Source of the DNA: Leguminivora glycinivorella
Lineage: Eukaryota; Arthropoda; Insecta; Lepidoptera; Tortricidae
Assembly (NCBI RefSeq): GCF_023078275.1
Contig: NC_062978.1
Location: 7,826,585 to 7,890,584 of the forward strand
Direction: 5' to 3'
DNA: 64,000 nt
The first letter of the stretch is position 1, and every line of letters begins with the position of its first letter. The translations under genes and the position numbers were made by a program. A model generated the notes under the pieces. That model was not told the origin of the DNA, searched no databases, and saw nothing but the letters and a program-made list of their open reading frames with translations. This document shows positions 22,501 to 37,500 of the stretch, piece by piece.

Positions 22501-25500
22501 GGGTTTCTCACTTAGAATAAGCAGGAAAACCACCGTTACAGGTAAAGCCATCAGATTAGTATCGACGATTAGCCGACCACAAACTGGTATCTCACTACAT
22601 AATTCACTCTTAAATAGATCTTGTTCTGATATTATTTAGGTCGAGCTTTGAATCGTACAGGTTAAAGAGGATAGGGACGAGCGAATTTCCATATTTATGT
22701 ACTCCTAGTTTTCCTCACTGGTTATTGAAATTATAAAAAATGTTTTTACATAGTTTGGTTAAAATTAATGTTTATTATCCATATTAATTAATTTAGCCCT
22801 CGTTTTCCTCTGGATATTGATTATTGAAATTAAGAAAAACATTTTTATGAGCTTGGTTTAAATAAAATTATGTATATTATCCGTGGTTATGTGCTAACGT
22901 GGGCGTAGATATTTTGATTATTGTAAATATAGTAGCATTCACGGATCCAGGGTCATGACCCCCCCCCCCCCGAGCCTAGGTTGACCATACAAATAGACCA
23001 CGTGACCCCCTTTTGGCCAGGGCCTTTACCAAGTGACCCCCCCCCTGGATACGAAGCTGGATTCGCGCTTGGTGATCATTAGTTTTTATACTTAGGTACC
23101 TACACAATATTTCAATGCTGTTCATTCTTTCGTTATATTTATATTTAGCCTATTTTTGCGTCCCACTGCTGGGCCTCCCCTCACTTCCCCAAGTTGTCGG
23201 CCTTTTCCCTCCATTTCTCAATACCTACTTAATTAAAAAATAAGCGAGGTTTATACATAACATTGTATCAACAAGTATAACAAGTATCACAACTTCTCAA
23301 TAATGTTTATATCCAAGCAGAAATGAGAGCTACGTTAGTATGAAAAGGCGATGTCACACGCACGAACTTGCGGGATATAGAATATTGCAGCAGCGATTAT
23401 TATCTCAAATGGCAGTGATCTAACTGTTTCGTTATTGTAATTAAAATTCTTTATCAATCCCGGCTTACGCGCGGGTAATTAGAAAAGTCCGCTTGAGATC
23501 CAACAGTACAAAAGCTATTGTCATTTTTATCAAGATTTCGGATGCTTTTGTAACTGACGTATTTGCCACGAAGCTTAGTGAACACGACGTGAAATCTGTG
23601 TGGGTACAGTTAGGTATGTAGGGTAGGTACAACTTATATGTATAGAAAAATTTCAAGAAAAATACTAATACCAAGGACGATTATAAAGGACCAGCAGAGT
23701 CCATACTAAACACCGTACCCCGTTGGCAGCCGTAAATCTATGTCGCTAGATGTCACTAAGAGTGTCATTTGAATAAAAATGTCGTTTTTTTTTAAAGTAC
23801 GCACGCGGTAGTTCAACGGCATTACAAGTGATACAGTGAAAAGTACATAGATGACGCTAGGGGCCCGTGTCATGTTTCGGTCCCTGTTTACAACGCAAGC
23901 CATCGTTCTTATTTTGAATTATGACAATCATGCAAAAGAGTACCATACTGTCAAATTTTCTATCTCTTTCATTTCAGCGTGACGTCAATGATTAGTAATA
24001 TTACTTTCAATATATTTAAAATGTAGATTTTAATGAGGCCATTTCGAACGGTGTTTATGATAGATATCATGTTGACAATCAATCTCCTGACCGTCTCGCT
24101 CACACCAATCCTATCCTATATTTGAACAAGTGCGACCGAAACAGTCGAGTATTATTGAAGATTTTTGAATGTCTAAAATCTAATTGGTAGTTGTCGAAAA
24201 CCCGCTTTTTCCATAAAGTGTTGGCGCGACGTCAAGTGGGTGATAGGCGTACGAGCAAGTACGCGTTGGTTGGTCGACTACTATGCGCGGCAGTTTTTAC
24301 GCGTACTTAGACCGTTTTCACATTATCCGATCCGATATCGGATGTCGGAAGGATTTCAATAGAAACTATCCAAGATGGCGCCTGTAATGTATGGATTATC
24401 GGTCCGATATCCGATATTGGATCGGATAATGTGAAAACGCACTTACGGTGACACATAATCGAAAAAGGTCGTCGAGCCATAAGTACGCATACTTGCTCGT
24501 ATCGTACGTCTATCGCCCACTTCAGACTGCGTTTCGATCGGCGTTTAGCGTCAATGATTATCAGCTCGGCTTCATGGCTTTACGAACCTTAAGCTCGGAC
24601 CATCGAATATGAAACTTATAAACTTCTTTGTACACAAGGATACAAAGAAGTTTATAACCAGGTGCTCCATGACACCATTGCACCAATCTGTCGCCAGCAC
24701 CGCTACACTTCAACGGCCAAGTCACGTCAAGTATAAATGGGAAAATGTGTGTGTCTGTTTGTTTGTCCATCTTTCACGGCAAAACGGAGCGACGTATTGA
24801 CGTAATTTTTTAAGTGGAGATAGTTGAAGGGATGGAAAGTGACATAGGCTACTTTTTGTCTCTTTTTATATCCCCCCACTTCCTTATAATGGAGGATGGA
24901 AGTTTGTGGAGAGATTTTCGAATTTAACGCGATCGAAGCCGCGGGCAAAGGCTAGTTAACTATAATAATAAAGAAATCGCAGTAAGAAACTTTATGTAGA
25001 TTTCATTACTTTTTAGAGATAAACAAGCAGCTGCTTGTTTATCTCTAAAAAGCGCTGATGGAGCTCGAGACGGCTATTTTTTACAGAATGTTTTTGGTGG
25101 GATATACATAGGCATAGGTATATAACACTAACAAGGTATCTATTGTCTTAGTCCGTTTTCACATTATCCGATCCGATATCGGATGTCGGAAGGATTTCAT
25201 TGGAAAAAATCCAAGATAGCGCCTGTAATGTATGGGGTATCAGTCCTACATCTGATATCGGATCGGATAATGTGAAAACGCATTAAATTTAGTCTCATTA
25301 ATTATTAATTATGTCAGAGTTTAGGTTTATAGGAGTACCAAACGAGTAGTATACGAGTAGAAAATATATTACTAAAACAATACAAACTATCATTAATTTA
25401 TTATAAAAACGTAATCCAAAGTGCCACACCTAGTCGGCCAGTGCATGGCCTACGCTGCCGATGGTCAGGGTGCTCGGAGTGACATACAAGAAACGCTGAA

Positions 25501-28500
25501 CTATCCGCGTTGTGTCCAAGACGAAGCCTGACCGACGAAGCTAGCAAGTCTCTCTACATGTTAGCTGAAATACTGTCAAACCGTTCACTGTGATTACTCA
25601 GATTATTATAAGCAAAATGATCTTCGAATGAACTTTCTGGACAATTGAGATGCATGGGCGCAGTCGAAACCAGCTCGCCCCTTCAGCCGTGTCCCGTTGA
25701 AAATCGGAAAGATTCTTTTCCTTAGCACATTTAATGTTTACAAATTGGATTCGCCTTCTGTCACCTAAACTGGTAAATTTATGTATGAGGTCATTGGTCA
25801 TACAATTATTAATTTATACCGTTATTAATTCTGTATCTCTACTCGCATTGCTACTGCGATTCTTAAATATTTAATATCCATATTATGAATATTCAATAAA
25901 TCATACAATGACATTTGTGATGTGACATGGATGTCAGATGTAACATCTGTTGGCACAATGATTGCGTTTTGTTGAACGTATTTGAGCTCAACATATAGGT
26001 TTATTATCACTAAGTATATTATATTAATGAACAACGAAACGGATGTGACATTTTCCTGGTCCACCAACGTCATCTAGTCATTTTATTTGGCAATAATTAG
26101 ATAACATGCGAACAAACTTAGCCAGCGAAGCGATCACAACTACGTCGAGGCCGACCAAAAAATATAATTTGTAAAAATTGTGTTTTGAGCCAATATTTTG
26201 ATATTAAAATAAAGTTTTTTGATAGTTATTCATAGTATAATATAAAAACAAGTAAAAATATGTGTGAAAATATGTTTTTTTCCACTCCCGGGTTACGAAA
26301 CAACGCCATCTAGTTTTAAAGCAAAAACTAAGCTTTTTTCAGGGGTACGCTTTTTTGTATGGGCTATATCAGTCTAGTATTAAATGGTCCTTGCTAATAC
26401 TTTTATTCCTAAAAACTGTTTAATTAAATTTCATTTCATGTTCTTTATTTAAATAGATTTTTTTCAAATTAAGAGTGAACAAGTATCTTCTGAGCGAGCT
26501 CACTACATCGTAGGCCACGTCTTTGCCTTTGGCTAGTCTGTGGCCAAGAGTAAGCCCGTTTATAATAAATAATAAGTAAAAAAAATCTGATGTAAACATA
26601 CCGGTCAAAATCATAACCCCCCCTTTGCGTTGCCGTAGTCGGGTAAAAATAAACTTGGCAACATAACTTTAGGCGTTACTATGTTGCAAATCACTTCGAA
26701 AAACAACATTTCAACTATTCAAAAAGGTATATGTGTCGTCCCGTCTTAGGGCCCTTAATGACATTTGCAATACGGACTGAATTCATGTTAGAATTTCATA
26801 TGAAAACATCCTTATGGCACTTGAAGCATTAGGCTCTTCTATGACGGTCAGCCACATATAAGTGGACGAAATGAGCAACATAACATTTAATTTTAATTAA
26901 TATAATAAGGTCGCTAATTCGCTGCCTAATAGCGTACCTTGTATGGTTACCTCATTTAGCTAGGCCGTTGCCGCGGCGGCGGGCCGATTAAACGCATATT
27001 AGGCATACCGAGCTGTGAACTGGTGCTATTATTGAGGAACGTCCACTTTTTATTTTTAAACAGGTAATTAAATAAAAACAGACTACTAGTTACGATACAA
27101 AAAATACAGGTATAGGTACTGATAATTATAAGTATATAAATTAAAACTAGTAGTTCGCCCCGCTTCGCATTGGCCTAAAATTACTGTGCTGTGCTGTGCT
27201 GTGCACTGCATCTTTCTGATTTTCAACTCAATCAAACCAGATATAGCTACTTTCATTGTAAACGGGGTACTATTGACATAAAAACCGGCCAAGAGCGTGT
27301 CGGGCCACGCTCAGTGTAGGGTTCCGTAGTTTTCCGTATTTTTCTCAAAAACTACTGAACCTATCAAGTTCAAAACAATTTTCCTAGAAAGTCTTTATAA
27401 AGTTCTACTTTTGTGATTTTTTTCATATTTTTTAAACATATGGTTCAAAAGTTAAGAGGGGGGGGACGCACTTTTTTTTTCCTTTAGGGGCGATTATTTC
27501 CGAAAATATTAATATTATCAAAAACCTATCTTAGTAAACCCTTATTCATTTTTAAATACCTATCCAGCAATATATCACACGTTGGGGTTGGAATGAAAAA
27601 AAAATATCAGCTCCCTCTTTACATGTAGGGGGGGTACCTTAATAAAACATTTTTTTCCATTTTTTATTTTTGCACTTTGTTGGCGTGATTGATATACATA
27701 TTGGTACCAAATTTCAGCTTTCTAGTGCTATCGATTACTGAGACCCAAGTAACAATTTCTGGTCCTATAGTGGTCGAGAGCACCAAATTAAATCACATTA
27801 AATGGTCCTATAAATAGTCTATATTGGTACTGTAGAGCCGATTTGGCGCAATTATGCAGCCATTTAGTGATATAATAGGGCTATAGCAGTATCATCCGTG
27901 ACGTTTAAGGTCTATAATGGTGATGTGATGATGACTATTGTGCTAATTTGTTGACATAGAGGACACAGTAACGCTATTATAGTATCAATTTATGCTATAG
28001 TAGCATTTGAGATTCCGTTATACAGGTTTTTTGTTCTGTAATAGCAGTTGCCGTCCCTTTTAATGCGAATGAATGAAATTTCTAAAATAATTTAATGTGT
28101 GTAATATTTAACAAAAACTGTTCTAAACGAGGAACTTTATGAAAAGTGGCGTGTGAACTTGTGAAGTTTAGTGTCAATCAAAATAATTTGGATTTCGTAT
28201 AATTCCATCATTACTGCAAAAAGGTATGCGATGGAAATTTTACCGTTAAAAGAATATTAGTTTAATGGAGTATTTTAAGTGCGCCCTCGATTTATACCTG
28301 TTTTGAATAAAATAAATAAATATAATTTAATACAATAAAATTATTGGCACCATAGTTTCTACTATGGATCCAAGAAGTAAAACATACGCTTTTATAGTTC
28401 GACTATGTCACTTATCATACGCATTCACTGCCATAAGCCCGCCATTGTGGATTCAATTAGGGTTGCATGAGACTTTAACTATGATCCAGTTTAACTTATA

Positions 28501-31500
28501 AGTTCTTTATATAGAAAACAATACTTGTTTTCAATGTTTTACTATAGAAAGATCTTCTAAACAGTTTTTTTTTATAAAACATATAGTAAACTCAGCTATA
28601 ACGCTATTGTGTTTTAAAAGAGATACCGAAACCATTATTCCACAGTTCTGTGATATAAAAGAGTAATTGTGACGTATACGGCGATGAGATATAAAAGGCA
28701 TTAGAAAACGACTATTAACGCTTTTCAAAGCTATATAAACGTATCCTGAAAACTTCATTATACAGCAAAATAGCTCTATAATGGTATTCATATCACTACT
28801 ACAGTGTTAAATACTGTAGCAGTGTTTTCCAAAGCCACTATATCCCAAAATAGTGGTATAGTTAGGTTTTAATTTCTGTTAAAATACGACTACTAAAAAT
28901 ACTATAAGCGGCTTGTTGGGAACCTTAATAGCGCAAATTGATAGCATAACAGTGATTCCTAACACTATTATACAATAATATTGTTCTTTAGTAGGTTATT
29001 TGATCCTGTTATAGACCAGGCCTATAGCGGCTCTATAAAATGGTGATATAAACGTTTACATCACTTCCTAATAACACCTTTTAGCTGTATAACACAACAA
29101 CTATAGCGGCTTGTCGGGAACCTTAATAGCGTAAATTGATTGCATAACAGTGATTTCTAACACCATTATATAATAATATTGTTCTATAGTAGTCATATTT
29201 GATCCTGTTATACACCAGGCCTATAGCGGCTCTATAAAATGGTGATATAAACGTTTACATCACTTCCTAATAACACCTTTTAGCTGTATAACGCAACAAC
29301 TATAGCGGCTTGTCGGGAACCTTAATAGCGCAAATTGATTGCATAACAGTGATTTCTAACACCATTATATAATAATATTGTTCTATAGTAGTCATATTTG
29401 ATCCTGTTATAGACCAGGCCTATAGCGGCTCTATAAAATGGTGATATAAACGTTTACATCACTTCCTAATAACACCTTTTAGCTGTATAACGCAACAACT
29501 ATAGTGGCTTGTCAGGAACCTTAATAGCGCAAATTGATTGCATAACAGTGATTTCTAACACCATTATATAATAATATTGTTCTATAGTAGTCATATTTGA
29601 TCCTGTTATAGACCAGGCCTATAGCGGCTCTATAAAATGGTGATATAAACGTTTACATCACTTCCTAATAACACCTTTTAGCTGTATAACGCAACAACTA
29701 TAGCGGCTTGTCGGGAACCTTAATAGCGCAAATTGATTGCATAGCAGTGATTCCTAACACTATTATACAATAATATAGATCTATAGTAGTCATATTTGAT
29801 CCTGTTATAGACCAGGCCTATAGCGGCTCTATAAAATGGTGATATAAACGTTTACATCACTTCCTAATAACACCTTTTAGCGGTATAAGCTTATAGAGCT
29901 AAAAGGTGTTACTGGAGGCTTTTATACGACAAGCGGTCACGCTGAAAACCTTTATACGACATCTATAGTAGCTTTTGGCGTCGAAAACCAAAATTATAGC
30001 ACTAAAATGTTACTTGTCAATAGTAAATGACGTTCTATTTGTAAAGCGATGAATCAACCATATTTAGTCGGCAATTATTTAAACGATAACCACTACCTAC
30101 CTTGGCCCCTACTGTGAGTTTGTAGTAAACGTTCGTAATGGGAGCACCACACTGACTATTATAAATGTTATATAACACGGTGTGAGAGGGACAGCAAAAT
30201 GTCAATGACATCGCACTGTCCCTGTCACACCGTGTTATACACCGTGTTTCCGGTAACACTCAAAACCTCAGACACCCCAACTGATTTTTATTTTTTTAAA
30301 CTCATCTAGAGTATTCATCTTTTAATCTGATGGTTACTTTTTTTTAATTGAATTTTTAATTTTCTGTACAGCTCTACTTGACTTTTAGCTCTACACTCAA
30401 TAAAATAATTGCTAACTTCCACCATAAACCATAAAACTATTTATTTGTGTACGTTACTGCAACGACATAAGGTTTACCAATAGACAGCTAAGATGTCATT
30501 GTAAAACACTTTAAAGCTTTGTCACAGTAAACTTCAAATTGGACAGGTAATCGCAGTAAGCAAATTTAAATCCAATATTCAAAATGACAAGGTTGTAATT
30601 AGGTAAGAGTTCAATTTGTTATGACTTATGATAAACATTAAGATTAAACTGACAAACAACGTCAAACTCGTAGCGGAAAAAATAATCGTCCAAGTAACCA
30701 GCCAGTATTAGTACCCCTAAATACTGAAAAAGGTAAACAACCTCTAGCAATTCGATATACACAATGTTGTCTTACGAGTACAATAGAATAGACACTTAAA
30801 AAATAACTAATAATACAAATTTTAATAAAAATATTACCCCCATCAAGATATAGCTCAATCGATTCTACTCTCGATTCTGAACAAACTGTTTTCAGGTTTT
30901 TAGTGTTAAGTGAAACACGGTGTATATAACATTTATAACAGCCAGTGTGGGAGCACCATAAAACGAATAACGCTACAAATGCATTTGCTTTTATAGCCCT
31001 TTAATTGCTACGCCGCCGCATCGCGGTCGATTGTGTACTAAAATCTTGAGATTTAATTATCGGATGCCGTTATTCGAGCAGGGGTAAAACTGATTTCTAA
31101 ACTTTAAAGTCTTTATTTTTTTTAATTAATTAAGTTCAGGAGCAATGTTACCCAAACATCGGGTAACAATAATCCTTAACTTATTACATGTATGTACGTA
31201 ATATACAATCACGCCTGTATCCCATAAAAGGGTAGGCAAAGCACAAGAATTATTCAAGTTTCAGAGGCACTCTTGGCAAAAAGCGGTTGAAAGTAAACGC
31301 CGACAGGTTGCTAGCCTCTCGCCTACGCCAAAATTAACCCATATCCCACAGTCGACTTCTACGATATCCATTTTTATATATAAAGCGATAATACCATTCT
31401 AACATTCATAACAATCATTCATAACACAATTTTAAATATTGACGTTTGAAATTCGGGGAGGTCTTTTCTATATGCATGCATAAATAAATATACGACTGCA

Positions 31501-34500
31501 TATTAAATTTTCTCAAAAACCAAAAATTTTAAAGTTTGGGGTCAACTTTGGTGCAAATTAGCCTCGTTTCGTTCTACAAATCGAATCGAATCAGGCGTTA
31601 CTTTGGGATCATCTATAAATTACGTCACACGAAAATTCATGATTTTTGAACCCTCCCTCCCTCCTTGTTACAGCTCGTCACATTTGTTAGACTCCCCCCT
31701 CCCTGTGACGTCACATATTTTGCAAATTTACATGTAGAAATTATTGAATGAAAAGAGCGGCTAGAAATCAATCTCATTTCCATTTACTTATTTTTCACCA
31801 CACCAACAGGTAAAGGCTCTTTTGATATTTCAAAAATGAATGACAAAGTTGCATTTTATCCACAGGAGTGTTTGCACTCTAATTTCAATTTCATAGAAAT
31901 TTTAACTTGACGCACAGCCTGCTGGTAGAATAAACGTTTAAATGATGATATTGACTCCTAAATGTTAAAAAAATATGAACAAAACTAACTTGTTTGATGT
32001 TTTGCAGTTAATACTTTCCACGTGTTGGTGTGTGTGACAAATTTATTTAACCTATATGCCTTTAAACCCCCGCAACGCTCAAGCTTCCAGTAGTTCCACA
32101 TTCTGAATCGGTCGATATCTCAACAATTGGTATCTTATATTGCCGAATAACCTGTATTTGTATATGTTTATGAGGTTTTCATAAAGTAACAGTTTAAAGC
32201 CTTTTAACCCTAAACTACGGGTTATAAACTATAGATTTTGAAATGTGACGTCACGAAAGTTAGGACTCCTCCCACCCCCTTGTCACACATTGTCACACTT
32301 CGTCGACCCCCTCCCTCCCCCTTAACTTGTGACGTAATTTATGGATGAGCCCTTTGCGGAAATAATATTTACATGTTCATGATCTGCGAATGAATAAGCT
32401 GCTAGTCAATGAGTGCTAACCATATCTACTTGCGTATTTTTGCATGCTATTTATAAATAAATGAATGCATTTATTTCTGAGCTTCATGTAAATGGTTTTC
32501 TAAAGCGTGTAGGTAGTTCAATTTGATGTCTTTGATGCAAATTACAATAAAAATAAATGTAAATAGCACAATTTGGCAAGGTTTCAATCTGGCAACAATA
32601 GAAATTCAACGTATCTGCATTGCCGCTACACAGATTTAGTTTTTTTCCCCTCACTAGCTCGGAAACACGTGTTTTGTCCTTTAATACCAGCGGGTAAAAA
32701 CGCATTTTATCCACTAGTGGGTAAAGTAATTTGACCTTGAATAAAGTCAAATTAACTGCTTTAAAATTGATAAAAGTAGGTGAATCTAGTAATAAAGATG
32801 ATTTACCACCTGTGGAACTACTGGAAGCAGTGATTAAACGCATTTTTTGCGTTGTAGTTTCCTCGCTATAGCGAGGGGAAAAGTTTTGTGTTACACTCGG
32901 GTGCAAATGTATTTTACTTCTCGTGTGTTAAAAAACTCGCAAGTTCAGGATTCTATTCTCGAACCACTCGCTTCGCTCGTGGTTCAACTATAGAATCCTT
33001 TCACTTGCTCGTTTTTCAATTCCACACTCGGCGTTAAAATACAACTTTGCCCCCTTGTATAACAAATAACTATTGTTTTACTGTAAATTGAAAGTCTTTA
33101 AAAGTACACAGAATTATCGTATTACAATATTACCTATCAGTATTTCTGGATTATCATTTAACCTATTTATATTTTTATCGAGGTTTTTCCCACGACTTCT
33201 TTCGCTTGTATTTATTTTCCAAATGAATTTATTTCCCGATATGGGTGAATTAATTTAGAATATCCCAGATTTTTAGAGGGCAGTGTATGGATTCAAATTT
33301 TATTTTAACCCATTCACTGCCCATCAACTTTCATCCTCCCTTAGCGGCAACCCACACGCGGAACGGACATCAGCATTATGCGATTAATTTCCAAAAACAC
33401 TGAAAATGTTTTTCTTTTAATTGGTCTAAACTTAAGCTTATTAATTAAAACTTAATTAAGTATTCCTCATATTAACTTTCATCCCCTTTTTAACTGCCTT
33501 AGAGAATGAATATAAAAAAAACGCTGAAATTATTTTTCTCCTATTCCTATTTAAGTACTACCTTTCACTAATTTTAAAGTTCCTGTCGCAACATTTGTTT
33601 TTCCTCCATACAATTTTTTTTAAATTTATAAATCCGTTTTTAACCGCCGCACCCAAATCTCAAGGAAGGTGGTTCTCAATTGGTCTGTATTTTTTTTAAA
33701 TGTTTGTTCCACGATATCTCCGTTGTTACTGGACCGATTTTTTTTGATCGAATGTGTATGCATACAGGTTGGTCTTATATTTATCAGAACCCAGTTCTGA
33801 TGATGGGATCCTGTAGAAATCGAGGGAACTCCTCAAATCTGAAAGGCATACATATGGTGATTTTTGTGTTTTTATAAGAACAGCATGCATTTACGTACAA
33901 AACAGTGACATTTGGTGTAGTGGAACTGGTGATGATGATCAGAACGGAACTCCTCAAATCTGAACGGCACACTTATAGTGACTTTGGTATTTTTATGAGA
34001 ACAGCATGCACTTACGTCCAGAACAGTGACATTTCGTGCAGTGGAATTGCTGATGAAGATCAGAACGGAACTCCTCAAATCTGAACGGCACGCTTATAAT
34101 GACTTTGGTATTTTTATAAGAACAGCTTGCGTTTACTTTCAGAACAGTGACATTTGGTGCAGTGGAACTTCTGATGATGATCAGAACGGAACTCCTCAAA
34201 TGTGAACGGCACACTAATAGTGACTTTCGTATTTTTATATACAGCATGCATTTAAGTTCAGAATCATCATCATCCTCCTTGCGTTATCCCGGCATTTGCC
34301 ACAGCTCATGGGAGCCTGGGGTCCGCTGTGACAACTAATCCCAAGATTTGGCGTAGGCACTAGTTTTTACGAAAGTGACTGCCATCTGACCTTTCAACCC
34401 GAAGGGTAAAACAGGTACACATTTAAGTTCAGAATATTGACATTTTATTTGTTAGGAGATTTGTTCTCTTTGTTATGCTTACATGTTGAGTTTCAAGTCA

Positions 34501-37500
34501 AATTCTTTCAAGCTCGATTTCTTATATGTAATTTGATATCGGATTCATGAGAAATTGAGAAAACTCCTCAAACCTTAACGGTACACGTATATTCATTAAA
34601 TGTGTGTTTCCATCAATAATCAAACGTTATATTAAAAGCAGTTTTAAAAATTACCTACACATTTCTACATAATCTAACATTCGCAAGAATCTTTCACCAA
34701 AACCCCAAAAGGCCCAAAAGCAGCGGTTTTTTTTTCTTAAAAATTATTATCAATTTAGTGATACCATATAAAAGTGTAACTCATGTTATTGAAAAAATAT
34801 TAGATGTATTTGTAATGATATTCGACGCTGTTACCTAATCAGTAATCAGTAATTCTTTATTGCTATCATAGGTACATAAGTTGGTACATTTCAGTAGGTA
34901 TAGCACAGCTATGAACCCTGTAAGGGCACTGCAAATATAGTTCTTAATAACTAAAAATAGTTGTATCATTATCCACAGATCCGCCTCCGAGTACTTATAA
35001 GTATTAGATGACCTCTCCATTCTACGAAGATATAATATCTATCGTGTTCGTGTAGATACCTACTCATCTCAACGAACTATGATGAGTTACGTAAATTACT
35101 GTGGGAGATTTCTGCTAGCAAAATTTCGTAAGATTACGAGTAGCACTTCATATTACTAAGATCCAACCTATAACCCTATAAAGTTGTCTGGAAATAACAA
35201 TTATCATATTACTACTACTACTACTACTACTACTACTTCACTGGCTCAGCGACCCAAAAAGGATCTTGGCCTCCGACACAAGAGATCGCCACTCTGCCCT
35301 ATCCTGCGCCACTTCACGCCAGTTGGGTACACCGAGTGCGGACAGGTCTTTCAGGGCTTCCTCGCACCAGCGATATCTGGGACGCCCACGCGGACGTTTT
35401 CTACCCGGGTGGCCCACATATGCTCTTCTCACACCACGATCCTCTCCCATCCTTTCCAGGTGGCCGAGCCAGCGGAGTCGTGTGGCTTTGATCTCGCCAA
35501 TTATATTAGGTGCCGCCGTTAGCTCTTCCAGCTCTCTATTTTTCCTGCGCCTCCAGGTTCCATCTCCCTCTTTGATTGGCCCTAAAATCTTCCGCCAGAT
35601 TTTCCTTTCCGCCACTAAGAGCTTGCTCTCTTCTTTCTGTGTCAGTGTCCAAGCTTCACACCCATACATCAAAATTGGTCTAATAACAGTCTTGTAGACT
35701 CGAATTTTGGTTACAACAACAACAACAAATGGGAACAATTATCATATTATTAGTAATTAATCGTTGAAAGATTCGAGAGTTGTATATTGTGTAGTAGGAG
35801 ATCCGGTATAAGGAGTACACACCCTCACCCTCAATTGCTGGTGAGTGTACAGACTACAATCAGGAGGTTTTTCAATTGTACTTTTCGTTATTTAATCATA
35901 ATCTGGGGGTACGGCAGTACCCCCGCCAAGTCGAGTATAAAAGTGGCACGGCCGTACCATTCTTTCCTCGAAGCAATTCGAGCCATTTTAGACACCCTGT
36001 TACAACGTTGTGGATAAAAATAGAAGCCTGAAGTTTCAGCATCGTATTTACATCCAATTTTAACTTATTCTATTCCTAATCTTTTTTTTTGTGGGGACAC
36101 CTTACACAGATCAATCTAGCCCCAAACTAAGCAAAGCTTGTACTATGGGTGCTAGGCGACGCTTATATATATATAAATATATACTTGTATTCATAGAAAA
36201 CATCCATGACTCAGGAACAAAGGGGTTCGAACCCAGGGTAGTTGCCGAATGGCACAAACGCTCTCGAAACGAAACGCTGATGGTAGCTATCTATCTCTAT
36301 CGCTCTTGCGTATTGGTGAGTCAGAGCCAGACTACCTTTCGGGGCGTTTCGTTTTCGTTTCGCGTCGCAGAAATGCCATTCGGCAACGGCACCAGGACCG
36401 CGGCTTAGTAGGCAGGATAACTAAACTACGTGCTAGGCCAGACCGGTTGTCAAAAAAATAAATGAGTAAATACCATAAATAAGTACAAGAATACGTAGCG
36501 AGACGAGGCTAGCGAGGGATGTGTTTGTTAGGTAAGTTAGGTTGAAAGTCAAACGCATCCTTATAAAATATTTATGGTACAAGCAAAAGTGTTAATACGG
36601 CGATTTTTTAAATCAGTTACCAAGTGTATTTTAGACTCCCTCCCCAGTAGTCCCCAGACTAAATTAAATAGAAATCAGGGGCGGCTCACTCCGCGATTCC
36701 ACCGCCGCGCTACAAGTACATGTCAGCGGCCGCGAGTTCGCGGCCCATTCATTGGCGACGACCTTCGCGCGGCGCAATAAAATTCAATGTTGGCTGCTCG
36801 CGTGCGGTCCGTTTGTTAATGTAGGTAAGAATTTAGAATGGCGGCATTTTGTGAACATCAAAGGAGTGAGCCTTCTGTACTTGTACTATTATATATTCTG
36901 TGATAGAAATATAAAACTAGAAATGACGCAATCGACAACCTTATCGTTCAAACGCTTGTGCATAATTACAGTGCAAAGGTGAAAAAGCGGATACATCTCT
37001 TTGTAGTTGATTGTACACATCGGTCGGGTAACCTAAAATCCGTCATGTCTAAAATGCATCTTACATTGTTCAGGCTATAGCAGCCTTGAAGACGTCGAAC
37101 TGGCTGGAGCAGCTCGTCCGCGCAGGAGCCGGCACCGAGCTAGTGTCTAAGGAGAGCTCCGACTACAACAGCTCGGCGTTTTCAGCCGCGGGAGAGGGGA
37201 GTCCTGCGCCGACGGCTCACGTGCCCATACTGCACCTCGCTCGTCCGGCGCCGTTTGAAGAGATAGCTCACCAGAGTGGCTGAGGAGGCTGCTGATCGCG
37301 TTGATAGGTCAGTATACCGAGCTGGTGTACCAGGAGAGTTCCGGCTACAACGCTCGGCATCATCAGTCACAGGGGTGTGAAGACTCGTGCCGGTCGCTCA
37401 CGTGCCCCTCGCCCCTACTAAGGCGCTTATAGAAAGACGATCGATAGGTCAGTATGCTGAACTCGCCCTCTAGCCAAGCAGGCAATAGTGGATGCTCCAT

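Noticed and set aside
22941..23068. Regulatory E-box cluster (CACGTG words)
   Set aside because: The CACGTG words are part of a dispersed G/C-run repeat also found at 3303.
28902..29896. Regularly spaced repeats resembling a CRISPR-like array
   Set aside because: Units are 199 bp and identical throughout, with no short repeat/unique spacer pattern, in an animal genome; it is a tandem satellite within a transposable element.
32484..32906. 140-codon minus-strand frame
   Set aside because: It lies in a repeat related to the foldback element and has no splice context or recognisable domain.
33784..34338. Similar Cys-rich frames near 34 kb
   Set aside because: Same 121-bp repeat as at 47 kb; no splice signals and no frame conservation.
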